64,000 nucleotides of DNA from Ischnura elegans (taxonomy: Eukaryota; Arthropoda; Insecta; Odonata; Coenagrionidae), in assembly GCF_921293095.1 (NCBI RefSeq), contig NC_060254.1:6510001-6574000 (forward strand). Reading direction: 5' to 3'. A model generated the notes under the pieces. It worked only from the letters and a program-made list of their open reading frames with translations, made no database searches and was not told where the DNA came from. How positions within the stretch are numbered: position 1 is the first letter of the stretch; each line of letters starts with the position of its first letter. This document shows positions 1-12,000 of the stretch, in pieces. Position numbers and translations under genes: made by a program.

Positions 1-33
1 TCCTTCAATATCTTCTTTAGTGAGAGGGCTATC

Positions 34-258
34 CTAATAATTACCATGAAACTTGAATTGGCAATGTACACATGACAAATGAACTGAACTGTGTGTAGAT
101 TTCTTACACAACTTGCACGAGTTCATGTTGGTAGCAAATATACTTTCACAGCGTGCACACTTACACCAATGCATGGCCTTGCCTTTAACTCGTAGTGGGA
201 CATTCGGACGTGCCGGAGGTCGGACCCAAATAGACCCAGTTACCTGGTGGAATGGAAG
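34..258 (-). CDS. Cys-rich open frame, partial, unrecognised
   Basis: On the minus strand an open frame of about 74 codons ends at a TAG at 36-34. No initiator ATG was identified upstream; the first in-frame ATG lies well inside it. It encodes a basic peptide with seven cysteines arranged as C-x-C-x2-C, then C-x2-C, then C-x2-C followed by an aromatic residue and a histidine, which looks like a small zinc-binding module. It could be the last exon of a host gene, or the C-terminal end of a transposon protein (some transposases end in Cys-rich fingers). It lies downstream of the STRAD gene on the same strand but does not belong to it, because STRAD already has its natural C-terminus. I do not recognise the family, and codon evidence is weak at this length. 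Confidence 0.25.
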   Translation of the reverse strand, partial: LPFHQVTGSIWVRPPARPNVPLRVKGKAMHWCKCARCESIFATNMNSCKLCKKSTHSSVHLSCVHCQFKFHGNY

Positions 259-1229
259 GGGCAGTTAAACACAGAAGTTATAAATGGTTGGAGGTTAAAA
301 TACAAGGTAAAATCATAAGTGAATGCCATCATTTTACACATCCGAATTTAGAAGACTATCTAAAAATCTGTCAAGGATATGAGGAAATGAAGCATTGCTA
401 CGTTGCACATGTACTTGGTTTCCTCATATGGTGTAACATGGGCTCATTTCTTACAATTCCAGCCTAAATATTATCATTGGATAACTTAATTATTTTAAAT
501 GTCAGCACTACGTGGATTTGGAAAGGAAAATGATGACTGTGAAGCATGTTTTACGTGTAAGATTTGCTAATTCTCTTTCGGGGAGAGGTTAAAGCATAAT
601 TTACGAACAGGATGCTTATGGGGAGTCTCTAGTTACCGATGGTTTGTCGAAAGTTGAGTGGCCACTCACTGGAAAAATGGATGACAGCCCAGAACTCCGG
701 AAGAAGACATATTTCCCACCCCGGCTGGCCTGCGTCAGATTACTACAGTTCTTTTCCAAAAATATATGTGCCTTTTAACACTTGCATCCGTTCCATTATC
801 GCAAGGGATAGGACACGAAAGTATTAGTTGATGTCTTTTGAATCGTGCGCAAGTCATGAGTTTTTTATTTTCCAGTGTGGGTAGTTCTTTGCTGATAGGA
901 GTCATGCAACCGCAAGTAGTGGAATATATTTATGCTTCTTTGAGTAATTATATTTTACGGTCAAATAATTAAAATTTAGACTATCCAAAAATGTGTATTG
1001 TGGAAAGGCTTCCACGGAAAAGATTGTCACGCAGAAAAATACAATTTTCTTTGAAAACTAAGGAAATAATCATGAACTACAGACTTTTGTGATACGGTAA
1101 TTTGTTGTATATTTTTGATAGGGAGCATAAGGGTCCTTTTTGGCAGAAAGTGCTGGGGTAGTCTTTGAGGTGAACGTCAAAGGTGGTTCTGGTTGCGTGA
1201 TTATGAAGAGAAGTATTTTTTTTTTTAAG
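259..1229. other. AT-rich intergenic stretch, nothing recognised
   Basis: Short open frames occur on both strands but none resembles a known family, and no convincing repeat ends are visible. Confidence 0.4.
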
Positions 1230-2330
1230 TATTCAGGGTTATTTTTAACAAAAGAGGCACAGTTAAGTATATAAAGTGATAATAATGTTAGAATTTTCAG
1301 ACCATTATAAAGAAGTAAGCCAGTATCAATGGTAGTTACTTCTGCCAGCTTCCTTAAAATAAATATTATTCATTATGTAGTCAATATGTGATGACCAGTC
1401 AAGGTTGTCAGTGAGGATAACACCTAATAATTTTGCCAGAAATCATATGAGGACCAACATTTAAGATCATACTTAGGGTACTTTGAGACCGGCTGCCATG
1501 GAACTGAAGAAAAACTGCTTTGTCAATGTTGACTAGCAGGGTGTTATCATGAAACCATTCAGACATGCTGTTGATACTGATTTGGGTGGTATTAACTAAG
1601 TCGCTCCTATTTACCTCACTTGAAATAATCGAGGTGTCATCTGCATATGAATAGGCATTGGATTTGCAGAAACCATGTTGAGCATTTTTCAGTGTTTTAA
1701 AGGTTTTGAGATAACTCATTACACGATGGTAAAAGAGTTTTTCAAATATCTTAGACAGTGCACAGAAAAGAGAAGAAAAAGCAGACAGTACAGATAAAGG
1801 TCTGTAGTTTGCCGAGTCATTTAGAGAGCCCTTCATATGGATTGGGGTAATGGAAGCATATTTGAAAAGCTCTGGGAAGACTCCAGAGCATAAGGAGGTA
1901 TTGAATATGTCAGAAAGGGGACCAGCAATGACTTAGGCTACATGCTTAATAATAGGCATGGGTATACCATCAGTACCTGCTGACCAACTATTTTTGAAGG
2001 AGTGAAAATGCGAATAATTTCAGGTTGCGTGCTTGGGAAGAGAAAAATGCTTTGTTTGAGGTTGACTGCTTTGATGTCAAATATGGACCTAAGGGTTGAG
2101 GGCGAGTAGCAGAATTGTTTTTTGAAGCTGTCTGCAGTGATTAATGGATTGCCATTGAAGGAGATCTGGGAGGGGGTCAGGGTTCCACATTTTGCGTTAT
2201 CTTTGATAACTTTCCATGAAGCCTTTATAATGTTGTTTGAACTTTAAATGTATGTATCAATTTTAATCCTACGTTCATTGTTTACCATAAATTTAATGTC
2301 TTTCCTGGCTACTTTGTAACTGGGAATCAA
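1230..2330 (-). mobile_element. LINE fragment (Jockey/CR1-like reverse transcriptase), internally deleted
   Basis: The minus strand reads through conserved non-LTR reverse transcriptase blocks: a segment with Ala-Gly-Thr-Asp-Gly-Ile-Pro, then Pro-Leu-Ser-Asp-Ile-Phe-Asn, then the NYRPLSVLS block, the KIFEKL helix and a Gln-His-Gly-Phe block. The next recognisable block is the catalytic YADDTSII motif (inside 1408-1836). In intact relatives about 100 residues separate the Gln-His-Gly-Phe block from YADD, so this copy has lost the palm core in between. An in-frame stop also interrupts the 5' part near 1935. It lies downstream of the STRAD 3' end and is a dead remnant. Confidence 0.8.
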
Positions 2331-2644
2331 TTCACAAACGTCACCGCTTAGTGAACGATATATCACACAAATAATGTATTTTCGTGAATTCACTGCTAGG
2401 ATGGACACTGCACACTCACACATAGATTCTACAGATTTATTAAATTTTGAGCTTTATCAGAATAGAAAGGAAACGGGAAGGTAGTAGAAGGATTGCTTTC
2501 TATTTTGAATCCGATTGGAAAACAATGATTGGCTGAGATTGATTGCTACATCATTGAGAGGTATCAGAAATGGAAAGAAGAAAGGAGCTTATGAACGATG
2601 GCTATAAGATGCAGACTAAGATACATTGCCGAAACTTTTGTAAC

Positions 2645-2650
2645 TTTATT
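2645..2650 (-). promoter_or_regulatory. candidate poly(A) signal of the STRAD gene
   Basis: AATAAA on the minus strand, about 335 nt past the STRAD stop codon. It is the first such hexamer seen downstream. Confidence 0.4.
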
Positions 2651-2984
2651 GAAACATTCATGACGAACTATAAAGCCATAATAAAATATTCGTTCAAAAT
2701 AACAATGGAAATAATCACGATCATTTGATGCACATAATACATTGAATTTGAAAACTAAAATTTTTCCCATGGTTGGATATTTCCACAGAGCCACTTCTGT
2801 GGGCAGAATTTCTGACGAGGAAAACAAATTCACAATTAACCCATGCTAAGTCTCAGCAGTCACCGTCCACACAAAATTCAAGTGATGATACGAAAGAATG
2901 GTTTATCATCATCCACTCGGTGGAAGCTCATCCTCTTCTTTGAGAGATGCACACACGCCGAAAAACACTCCAATGAGGCGTGAA

Positions 2985-3058
2985 TCAAAATTCCCAGCTC
3001 TCGTGGCCAATATACATGTCCTCAAACATTTCAGCCGCAAGCAAAGATTGAAGTTCAT
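2985..3058 (-). CDS. Stlk: STRAD terminal coding exon with WEF tail
   Basis: 74 bp with acceptor gttcattccag. It encodes 24 residues ending Glu-Ser-Trp-Glu-Phe and a TGA at 2987-2985. The Trp-Glu-Phe terminus is the known MO25 contact of STRAD-alpha. The exon is out of frame with the longer open frame covering the same bases, which is a shadow. Confidence 0.82.
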
Positions 3059-6000
3059 CTGGAATGAACAAACATGCCAATAATACACAAAATAAACGTG
3101 ATCGTTTGAAGTCAACTTTGTAATAATCATTCTAATGATTTGTAAAAGATTAGATAACTACTTTTTTGACAGATTTTTATTCTACGTCAAACAGTTTCAT
3201 CATTTATGAGCTATTGCTTCAGGCTTGGTGGAAATTGTTGGTCTTCAAAGTGAAACAATGGTGACACTCCATGTGTCATTTATTATACACCACTTATTAC
3301 GACCACAAACACTATGTGAAATAAAAGTGTGGAGTTTACTATAGCGCTTCATTGCAACTACTTGATAATTATTCATTACCAGGCAACGCCTGATCATCAG
3401 TCACCATCTGATCATGATCATGTTGTCTATGCAGCAAAAGCCGTCAACGCACACATTATCACTAATACATTTTTACTTTCTATTTTACATCTCGCTCATT
3501 TGCAGCCTGAATCTTTTAAATTTTCCCCACTTCATACATAAATGGCAAAGCACTCACACAGAGGGATTTTAAGATCAGAAGAAATTTCAACAGTGAGACA
3601 ATGTAGCAAATTCACAACTATAGCACCAATTTAAATGAGCCAAAAATGGATTGAGCAATGTTCACTGCGCAACTTCAATGTAAAATTGCCCAGCTGGCTT
3701 TAATTACCCATCCACAAGTATACAAATAACCATCGGCTCCCTTTCATGCTCATCATTGGTAGAAAGCCCAAGAAAATTTCATAAAGGATAACTATTACTG
3801 ACATAACCATAGCAGTAAAAACAATTTCTGTGAAGTTAACCATTGAAATAAAAAAGTTTTTCACGCATAAAACAGCACTTTTGAACACTGATACCTCAGC
3901 TTATGTTCTCACAGCTGACATTTACAGTTAATTCTCGAAACAGCACTTGTATTGTGATACATATATGAATGTTTAGATGAGTTTTTTGAGCACTACAAGC
4001 AATAAGGGTATTAGAAAGAAAAAGCCAATTTATTTACAGAAAATAAATGCACAGATGTTCAGCTGCACATTAATAAGGTAAAGAAGCGTGAGAAACTAGA
4101 GCGATTTTTATGATTTCTGTTGTTTACAGAGACAGGCAGAGCAAAAGATAATCACTTTCATTGCAGAATTTGTAAATTCGATGCAGAAGAATGCGCAGCC
4201 TGAAATTTTTTCCACACATTCTTCAAGAAATCAGATTTTGAGACAAATAAATAAAGATTTCTGCGGAAAACAAAATGAATTTTTGCTGTACAAATTTTTC
4301 GGTGGCTACTTAAGATGGAATTTTAAAAAAATACTCTTCCTTATTATTTTATACTGTGAAAGATAGTTAAAAAATCATACGACCCAAAACTTCCCATTCT
4401 TACAAGTTGAATATCAACAATCTTAGCGCTAAAGAAATTCCTGTCTATTTTAGAAAACGCAATCAAATAACATCTTGAAAATTTTTGTACAAGAATTTAA
4501 TCTGAGAATTTTGTGGTTAGTACCGAATAGCAACTATTATCTACACATAAGATTATAGGATATTTATTATAAGATATTTATTTCCAGCGCCAGAGAAATT
4601 TTAATGGCAGCCCGCCTAACCGCCATTTGAGATGCTCTCTATCGCTCAGTGACAAGAAAAAAAAGAGGGTCATAGCCCGTTTTCAGAATAACCTTCGTAG
4701 GTTAATATTTCTAATTCCTTCCGCATCGTCAGGTGAAGGTACAATCTTTCAAATTAGTTATTTTCATTATGATTCAGTTAGGATCATAAATCACGTAAGA
4801 TATGATTTTCTACCGGCGAATATTAGAAGCAAATTCTTTTCGTGATCTCCGTTTGGCTGCCGTGTTCCATCATCTTTGTGGACGTTAAAATGTAATACTT
4901 TTTATTCGTCATCAAGGCCATTGACGCTGGGAGTGAGGTGCCATATTTATATTACAAGTCTTTCTTCTTTTATGTCAACAGGAGCAAGGTTCCTACCGGA
5001 GAAAAGCTGGAGAAGCATCTTAGATTATTGGGGAAATAAAGAGAGAAACGTTATTATCCACATTCAAATTTTTCGTACAACACACGTTTTATCATTTCCC
5101 AGCATATAGGTGAAGTATTGGTTCACTTGCGTGAATCCCCAAAAATGACACCCCAAAACCTGTACCTTAACCTTATTTAGTTTTCATGTGTCTTTCTCCA
5201 TCGTATTGAAAATTATGCAAAGTATCATTAACATAGAGAAAATATTTTCGTATTGTGAGCACTAAAAATTAGTCGTGCCATTATCGTAAAATAAATAGTT
5301 AGCGTGAAAAGGGCAAAGCAAATAACTAATTTCTATTGAAAAGTCTGCAGAGAAGAAGAGAGACAATTTTATAATCGCAGTGTGTCACACCCGGTAGGCA
5401 TCAACGGCATTGATGACGATGGAAAAGTCAACAGAAAGGAAGATGGAGTGCCTTGCTGGGACAAAAACCCATGAAGAATATAATTTGATCATTATTTAGT
5501 TTTTATCTCCCTTCCATGTTAATATTTATTTCTGCGTATGGCATACCTATTTCTATCGCTAAAACTAAAAAATCTTTTTTCCTCTATCAGCCTTACATAG
5601 CATCACTTTAAATTCGGTGAAGAATGAAACCCGAAAACTAAAAAAGGGCAAGATATTGAGGTATAATTTTGAAGAGTTTACAAAAGAAACCAACATTGCA
5701 AGATTTTAAATCTGCACGATATTTAGAAAATAATAAGCCCAAAACACGATGTATTTCAAGCATTATTTAAGTCTGTTGATTATGTTTATAGTGGGTTAGC
5801 AAAACCAAAAAATTAAGCTCATAATTTCAAACTGACGTCAGGTTTTGGCTCAATCTTTTCAAATGTTTAGCAGACTTGCTAATTTTTTAATCCCATGAAC
5901 ATAAAATAATGGATTTAAAAAAGTTGGTGTTTCGTTTAGTTTTCCTTAACGATTTGTGCTTCCTAACTTGGCTAAAATGATTAGGTTCAATCACGGAATT

Positions 6001-9000
6001 GGCGAGGCAGGTAGCACAGCCGTATCTTTGCTTAAACAGAGTGGGAGGGCAGGCTAATCCACCAAATCTCACGGGAGCAAGAACAGACTAAAAGTATGTC
6101 CAGCAATGACAAAATACGTGTCGCAATGAAGTCATTTTTGACTTCATCTTCCAGTCCACAAGTCCTCATATCTGCTTTTGTGTCTTTCTTTTCTGAGCCT
6201 TTGTGATTCGCTAAGTCTATGCTCCATGGAACATTGTGGGTCTCTTCACCAGGACTGCAACTAGGAGGGCAGAGGCGTGGGGCATATTTTAGGTGGCGGT
6301 AAAATTCAAAAAGTTTATTGAAAATAGTTAATTTTTCTATTTAACAATCATTACTAATTCATACATTATTGAGTAGTAATATTAACTATTTCTTCATAGC
6401 AAATTAAGGCATGTAATTTCAATTACTGCATCTCAAGAAACTAGCTTATGGATGTATCACATTTTAGAGGTGCGGGGAGGGGGGGTGGGATCTCGCCACC
6501 CCCTGACGACACTTCCTCCTGGTTCTGGCCCTGCTCATTACCCTCTTTCTTACAGAGTCCAACAGAGTAATTTCCTATTGCATTGCATACTACTCAACCT
6601 ACTCCAGCCACTTCAAACCCTGCGTAGGATTTCATCATCGAAGCCATCACTGCCCTCAATTATAGACGAGAAAATTGAAATTCTTGACTGTTGATGACTG
6701 CTCCTGGTGGAGCGTGTATTTTAAACACAGCGTGTATTTTCATTGTATTCTGATTCAAAAGACAGAAATTCCTAGTCTCACCTGGACTATTTTGCTGCCT
6801 CTGCCACTGATTACACACAAGTTGACTAGCGGGCTTTAGTATTTCCAGGAGTGGAGACGGTTGCCCATCAACGTCCACGCTGCCCACATTCCCGCCACTC
6901 CGCCGTCTCCGCCTGCACAAAGAGGAAATCACGGCTCAGTTAACTAGATTCAAAGTCCACGAGAATGATATTTTGCTCAAATCTCATTTCAAAATGGCCC
7001 ACATATTTCAGCCATTCACTGCTCACAACAGTGAAAAATAAGCAGGCTACATGAAGAAGTGCAATCTCATTTTTTCCAACTATATCATTAATTAATAATT
7101 GGAAATAAAGAAATAAAAACTTTGTAAGGTTCGCTGTTATTTAATTATGACTATTTAATCATAATGAAAAAACAGTGAACCTTACAAAGTTTTTATTTAT
7201 TTATTTCCAATATGGAGAGGGTTCACAAAGTAAAGCCTGAAGTTATTAGCTATATAAATTAATAATTTAAAAAAAAGTTACATGAAAGAGTTGATACAAG
7301 ATTCCTGCATTCAAAATCCCAGAATTTTTCCTGGAAAAAAAAATCGTTCATTCCTCTGGCCAATTCACACACTCCTTTTGGACATTACACAACTTTATGA
7401 AAAGTAATAGCCAATAATATATTTAAGAAAAATATACTTAAATTCTTTCTAAAACACACTTATTTACAGAGAACAGAAAGAAAATAGGTACATATGTACT
7501 TGTAAACTCCTTTCAGTCAAATTAATTTCAAATAATGGAATCAAATTTTAGGTTGACTGCATGAAAAATCCACAGGGAAAAAAACAGTGGAAATCTGAGG
7601 AATATGCCAAACAAGGCAGGAGAGAATGATGCCTTGGTGGCTTAACTGGCTAATGCACTTGACTAGAAATTAGGGAATTCGGGTTCAAATCCTGGTCAAG
7701 GGTAATGATTTTTTCTCTGTGGATTTTTCGCATAATTTGTGCATTGTGTGTGACTCCGTAAAGTAATCACCGTGGCTAGTCCCAGGATACTTAAATTAAG
7801 TTGACTCATCAAACAAGAATTTTCTGTGAAAAACGGTACATAACAGTGTATTTTGCCAATAGTCAAAGTAAGGAGCTACACACGACAAATTTTCAAAAGT
7901 AATTCGAGCTATTTTATGTGTCAAACACTCAAACCCTACTCAGCTAGATGACAATGTGGCCACTCCTTTGACTTGGTCATCATGACTTGATGATTTCCCT
8001 GACCTGTGGCAATCCAGCAATGCGGCAATCACGGGCACAAGTCCCAACAAGAGAGGATGATCAGTGGTGCTGACATAATGAGGCCCGAGTGGGCCAGAGC
8101 CCCCTCAATAATTCGTTTTGGGTGTGAGGAAAAAATGTGTCAGGTTTGTCGATTTTCCCCGGAATGTCTAGATATCGCAACTCAAGTTATCAGGGTTCTA
8201 ATGTTGATCATATGACTCTTCTAAAATGCTTAAAAAACTTTAAACTCACTACTTATAAAATTTCCCAGGGCAAGATCCCCGATTTGGGCCCTGCCAATAT
8301 TTTTTGTAAGTCGGCATCCGTGAGGATGATCACAACTCAGATTAAGTCTTTTGCTAAGATGGCACACATTATGTAACCATATAACATTAACGGGATCAAT
8401 TTGTTCCTTTTTTGATTTGCCATGCATTCTATTCGGAAACCACAGTAGGTAGCATTATTTTCTGTCGTGAAATGTTAACATATCAAATTACTCCACGGGC
8501 AACATAGCAGAACCATCAGCCTTACTTACTTTGACATATAATTTCATTTTTGCACTAAATGCCCACAGATATCAATTTGATGTAACAATGTATTACAAAT
8601 AGAGATAGAAGGCATTAATTTTGCATCAGTTTTTCCTTCAAACATTTCAGCAAATATTCCTTGTGAGGGGAGTCCATAACCCTAAATTCTATTACATTTA
8701 ACCCTTGGAGTGCAGGAACGATTTTCTACGTATTGCATGCTGACTGTGCCATTTACCAAAAATTTTTATGGCTACCTGGATATCTTGCACTTGGGCACTT
8801 TCTCTCACCATTAGGATCGCTAAAAAGGGGCTTAACTCCACCAGACCATTCCCCGTGGCAGGGGGGGGTGCCTCTTCTGCACAGGGGGTCTCCTCTGCAC
8901 TCGCAGCTAAAATTGCAAACTCCCACATCCCAAAAGTTACTTTCATTCCTTTATCTCAGCCTTCAATGAAACAATCTGTCATAACCAGTGTGTAGATGAT

Positions 9001-12000
9001 GTTGTTTTAAAATGATGATTGATGTTTTAAAATGGAGCAAAGACTTTGTCCTCAAGATATCCTTGGACAGCTAACAAAAATTGACTACGAGGAATTAGAT
9101 GCTGACGATTCTGAGTCCAGTGGATTTGGGAAGAAATGGAAGCGCCTAAAACCTATGGAAGGAATTCCATTACTTACAGTGATTTTAATGGTGAATTATT
9201 TTCCCATATTTCTTTCTTGCTTATTAAATATCAAATATCTGCACCTATCATTCATGACGCAATGACGATAAACTCTAAACACAGATTCTGATGATGAGCA
9301 CCTCAGCAAACGAGAGATTCCAAAACAAATGTCAAGGCATTGGCAAAACCACCATTGGCCCTTATTTCTCTCCTGCCCTGCCTCTGTCGTGTGTGATCCA
9401 CCTCAAAGCTGTAAAATGTAACCAATAGACGGTAAAAATTCTTAATGCCTACGCTTACGCTATCATTTCATTAACCACCTTTACATATTTGCATTTCTAT
9501 GCACATTATTACCTCCATTGAGAAAGAAAGGGGAATTTTGGAATTTCTAGTGGTAATTACATCATGTCTAATGCTCAGCCCAACTATCAGGAGCATGTGA
9601 GGACCTCTCAGGCCACGAGACCACACCTCATTCAGACAAAATGGTGTCACGCATGGTTTGCCCAAACAGTAAAGTCAGTGATTTAATTTCAAAGCAATTA
9701 GATCTTGCAGCATTGAAATCAGTGAAAATAGAAGCCAGCTTACAAATGGGAGGGAGCTGAGTGGTAGATAGGTGGCTGTAGGAGGTGACTGTCACCTTGG
9801 GTCATTTGAGCCACGAGGGAAGAGTAGGGATGGTAGGGAGGAGAGAAGCCACGCATTGAATGCATTAGCCAAACACAAGGTGTGGGTAGTAGTAAGCTGG
9901 GGAGCAGTGTGCAATAGGGGTGAGGCCAAGGTTGTGGCTCCCTCATAGCTCCTTTTCTTTTGCTTGGGAGCGATACAAGTGTGTTTTTTATTATGCAAGT
10001 GCTTTATTATCGTCCCCTCAACAATTTGCAACCATCTATCCCTTCCTAGCAATGAGAATGGCTTTTGTGAGCGACACCATGAACCCAACGCAAAGCAGCC
10101 CAACTGATGGAACCACATATCCCAAATAAATCCCTATAATTTTCCTGGCAAGAGCACTCACTTGCCACTTGCCGTACTGGTGGCTTTTTTCCTCTTGTTT
10201 TGAATGCTGACCCCTCCCAGCTGAGCATCAAGGTGCCTGTTAAAGGGGTGGTACGCCAACACTCCAGCCTCCACACTAACCCATCCTCTCAATGCAATCA
10301 TCAAAGACACTGAAGCAGTTCCAATAGGAAACATACATACATGGGCCAGCACGTACATTGGAGCAGCATAAGTACACTTTTCGATACCCAACTTAGGTTT
10401 TCCGACTTGCAAACAAATTCAACCGATGAACAAGGTCTTGGAACACATCTTGTTCGTATGTCGAGGACTTACAGTATTATTGTAAGCATAATGTATTGTA
10501 AGCATTATTTGATTCATAAATAAATACCTCAGGTGTACAGAAGCAAAGAAAAGAAGACCTTGATGAGAGGTAATAGGGGAAGACCAGTTATAGGTCAAAA
10601 TGACCCATTGCCTTCGTTCTAGTGTTTAACTTACTGTTCCATTCAGCACTGATTGTGTAACCACATCTGATTGGCATAAAATTTTGCATTTGATTTCAAA
10701 TTAGCACAAGGAAAAGAAACCAGGGGAGGAGGGCAACAATTTTGGTGGGAAAAATGTTTTTGGCTCAAATGAAAGTGTTTCATGCCTAGCAGGAGCATAG
10801 CTCACCGATACTGCTTGAAGAACTGGTGGCAGAGGAGTGGTTCAGCGGATGGCCTTCGCACAGGGTCCCTCACAAGGCAGAGCTCAACCAACTGGTGGAA
10901 TGCATCCGTGAACTGCCGCTGCGTCCAAATGCCCTCGTCGTCATCCCGATCGATCGCCTCGTCACACATGAGGCCGCCACCCTGGGGCCCGCCAATGCGG
11001 AACGACGTGGCCGAGTGATTGCCCACGGCTCTGCCCTCGTCCAGCCCATCGCCAATCTTGAAGCCAGCTCCTGTGTGCTGCTGGTGGTGATTGTTGCTCG
11101 TCACGCTCTCCCCAACACCCGAGTCCGTGTGATGGACTGCAAAAGGCAAACATCATTGCATCATACATACATAAACTGCAAAATGCTCTTACATAAAAAG
11201 CGTTTGTAGCATACAAAATGCTTCTAATCACTCATTCACACAAAGGACAATTGAAAATGTCTCAGATTTCAATCAGAGGGCCTCAAATAAGCCAATGAGC
11301 AGGAAAAAAATTGGAAATCCTAAACAAATTCTACGAGTCAAAATGGAAAAAACAAAAAATTTTCTCAGACATGACATATCGCTTTAATCATTACAATTAG
11401 AAAAAAAACAAGATGCAATCATTGGGCTTGACCTGTATAACAAGGAAAAATAAGTATGGTTTCTTATTTTGTCAGTCACTACTTGCCCTTCAATCCATTA
11501 CTTTTCTCTAAATCAACTCTATTTTCACTTACTCAACTCAGCTTCATTTTTTGATGACTTTATCATCATTTTTGGAATGGGTCCTAATGTGGAAGTCAGT
11601 ATTGCTAACAAACTGCAAATAATCATAATCTAATTACATTCTAAATGGACTATTTTCCTAAATATGCTTTTGTTACAGACTTCTTTCTTATGATGAACCG
11701 CACAGGTTCACTTAATGCCAAATCACGTGCCCTAATAATGCTTCTGCACTTATTATCCACTTGAAGAATACAAGCGTTTCTCGACTCGTCTGCACTATAA
11801 AATAAATTTGTTTATTTCACCTTGATGAAATATAAAAGTACAATAGATGAGAAGAATAGTTTGGGTGGAATACAGATACCCCAGAGGATAGCCCTCTTGA
11901 TGTGGAGGAGGGGAAGGAGGCACTTTCTTTCAAGCAACGAGGCTAAGAATGAGGGAGCCAGGCCACCAACACCCACCATCTTGCAACTTTGTGACATCAA

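Noticed and set aside
2909-3130. 73-codon minus-strand open frame
   Set aside because: The STRAD terminal exon uses a different frame with a good acceptor and the WEF end.
7648-7730. Functional tRNA gene
   Set aside because: A and B boxes are present but the acceptor and anticodon arms do not pair; the body is shared with another dispersed copy, so it is a SINE.
9032-9170. Acidic peptide as a piggyBac-type transposase start
   Set aside because: Only a compositional likeness; no catalytic domain, ends or TTAA target seen.
10802-11231. Several overlapping open frames on both strands as separate genes
   Set aside because: They are shadows of the GC-richer STRAD exon 5, which explains the region with spliced homology.
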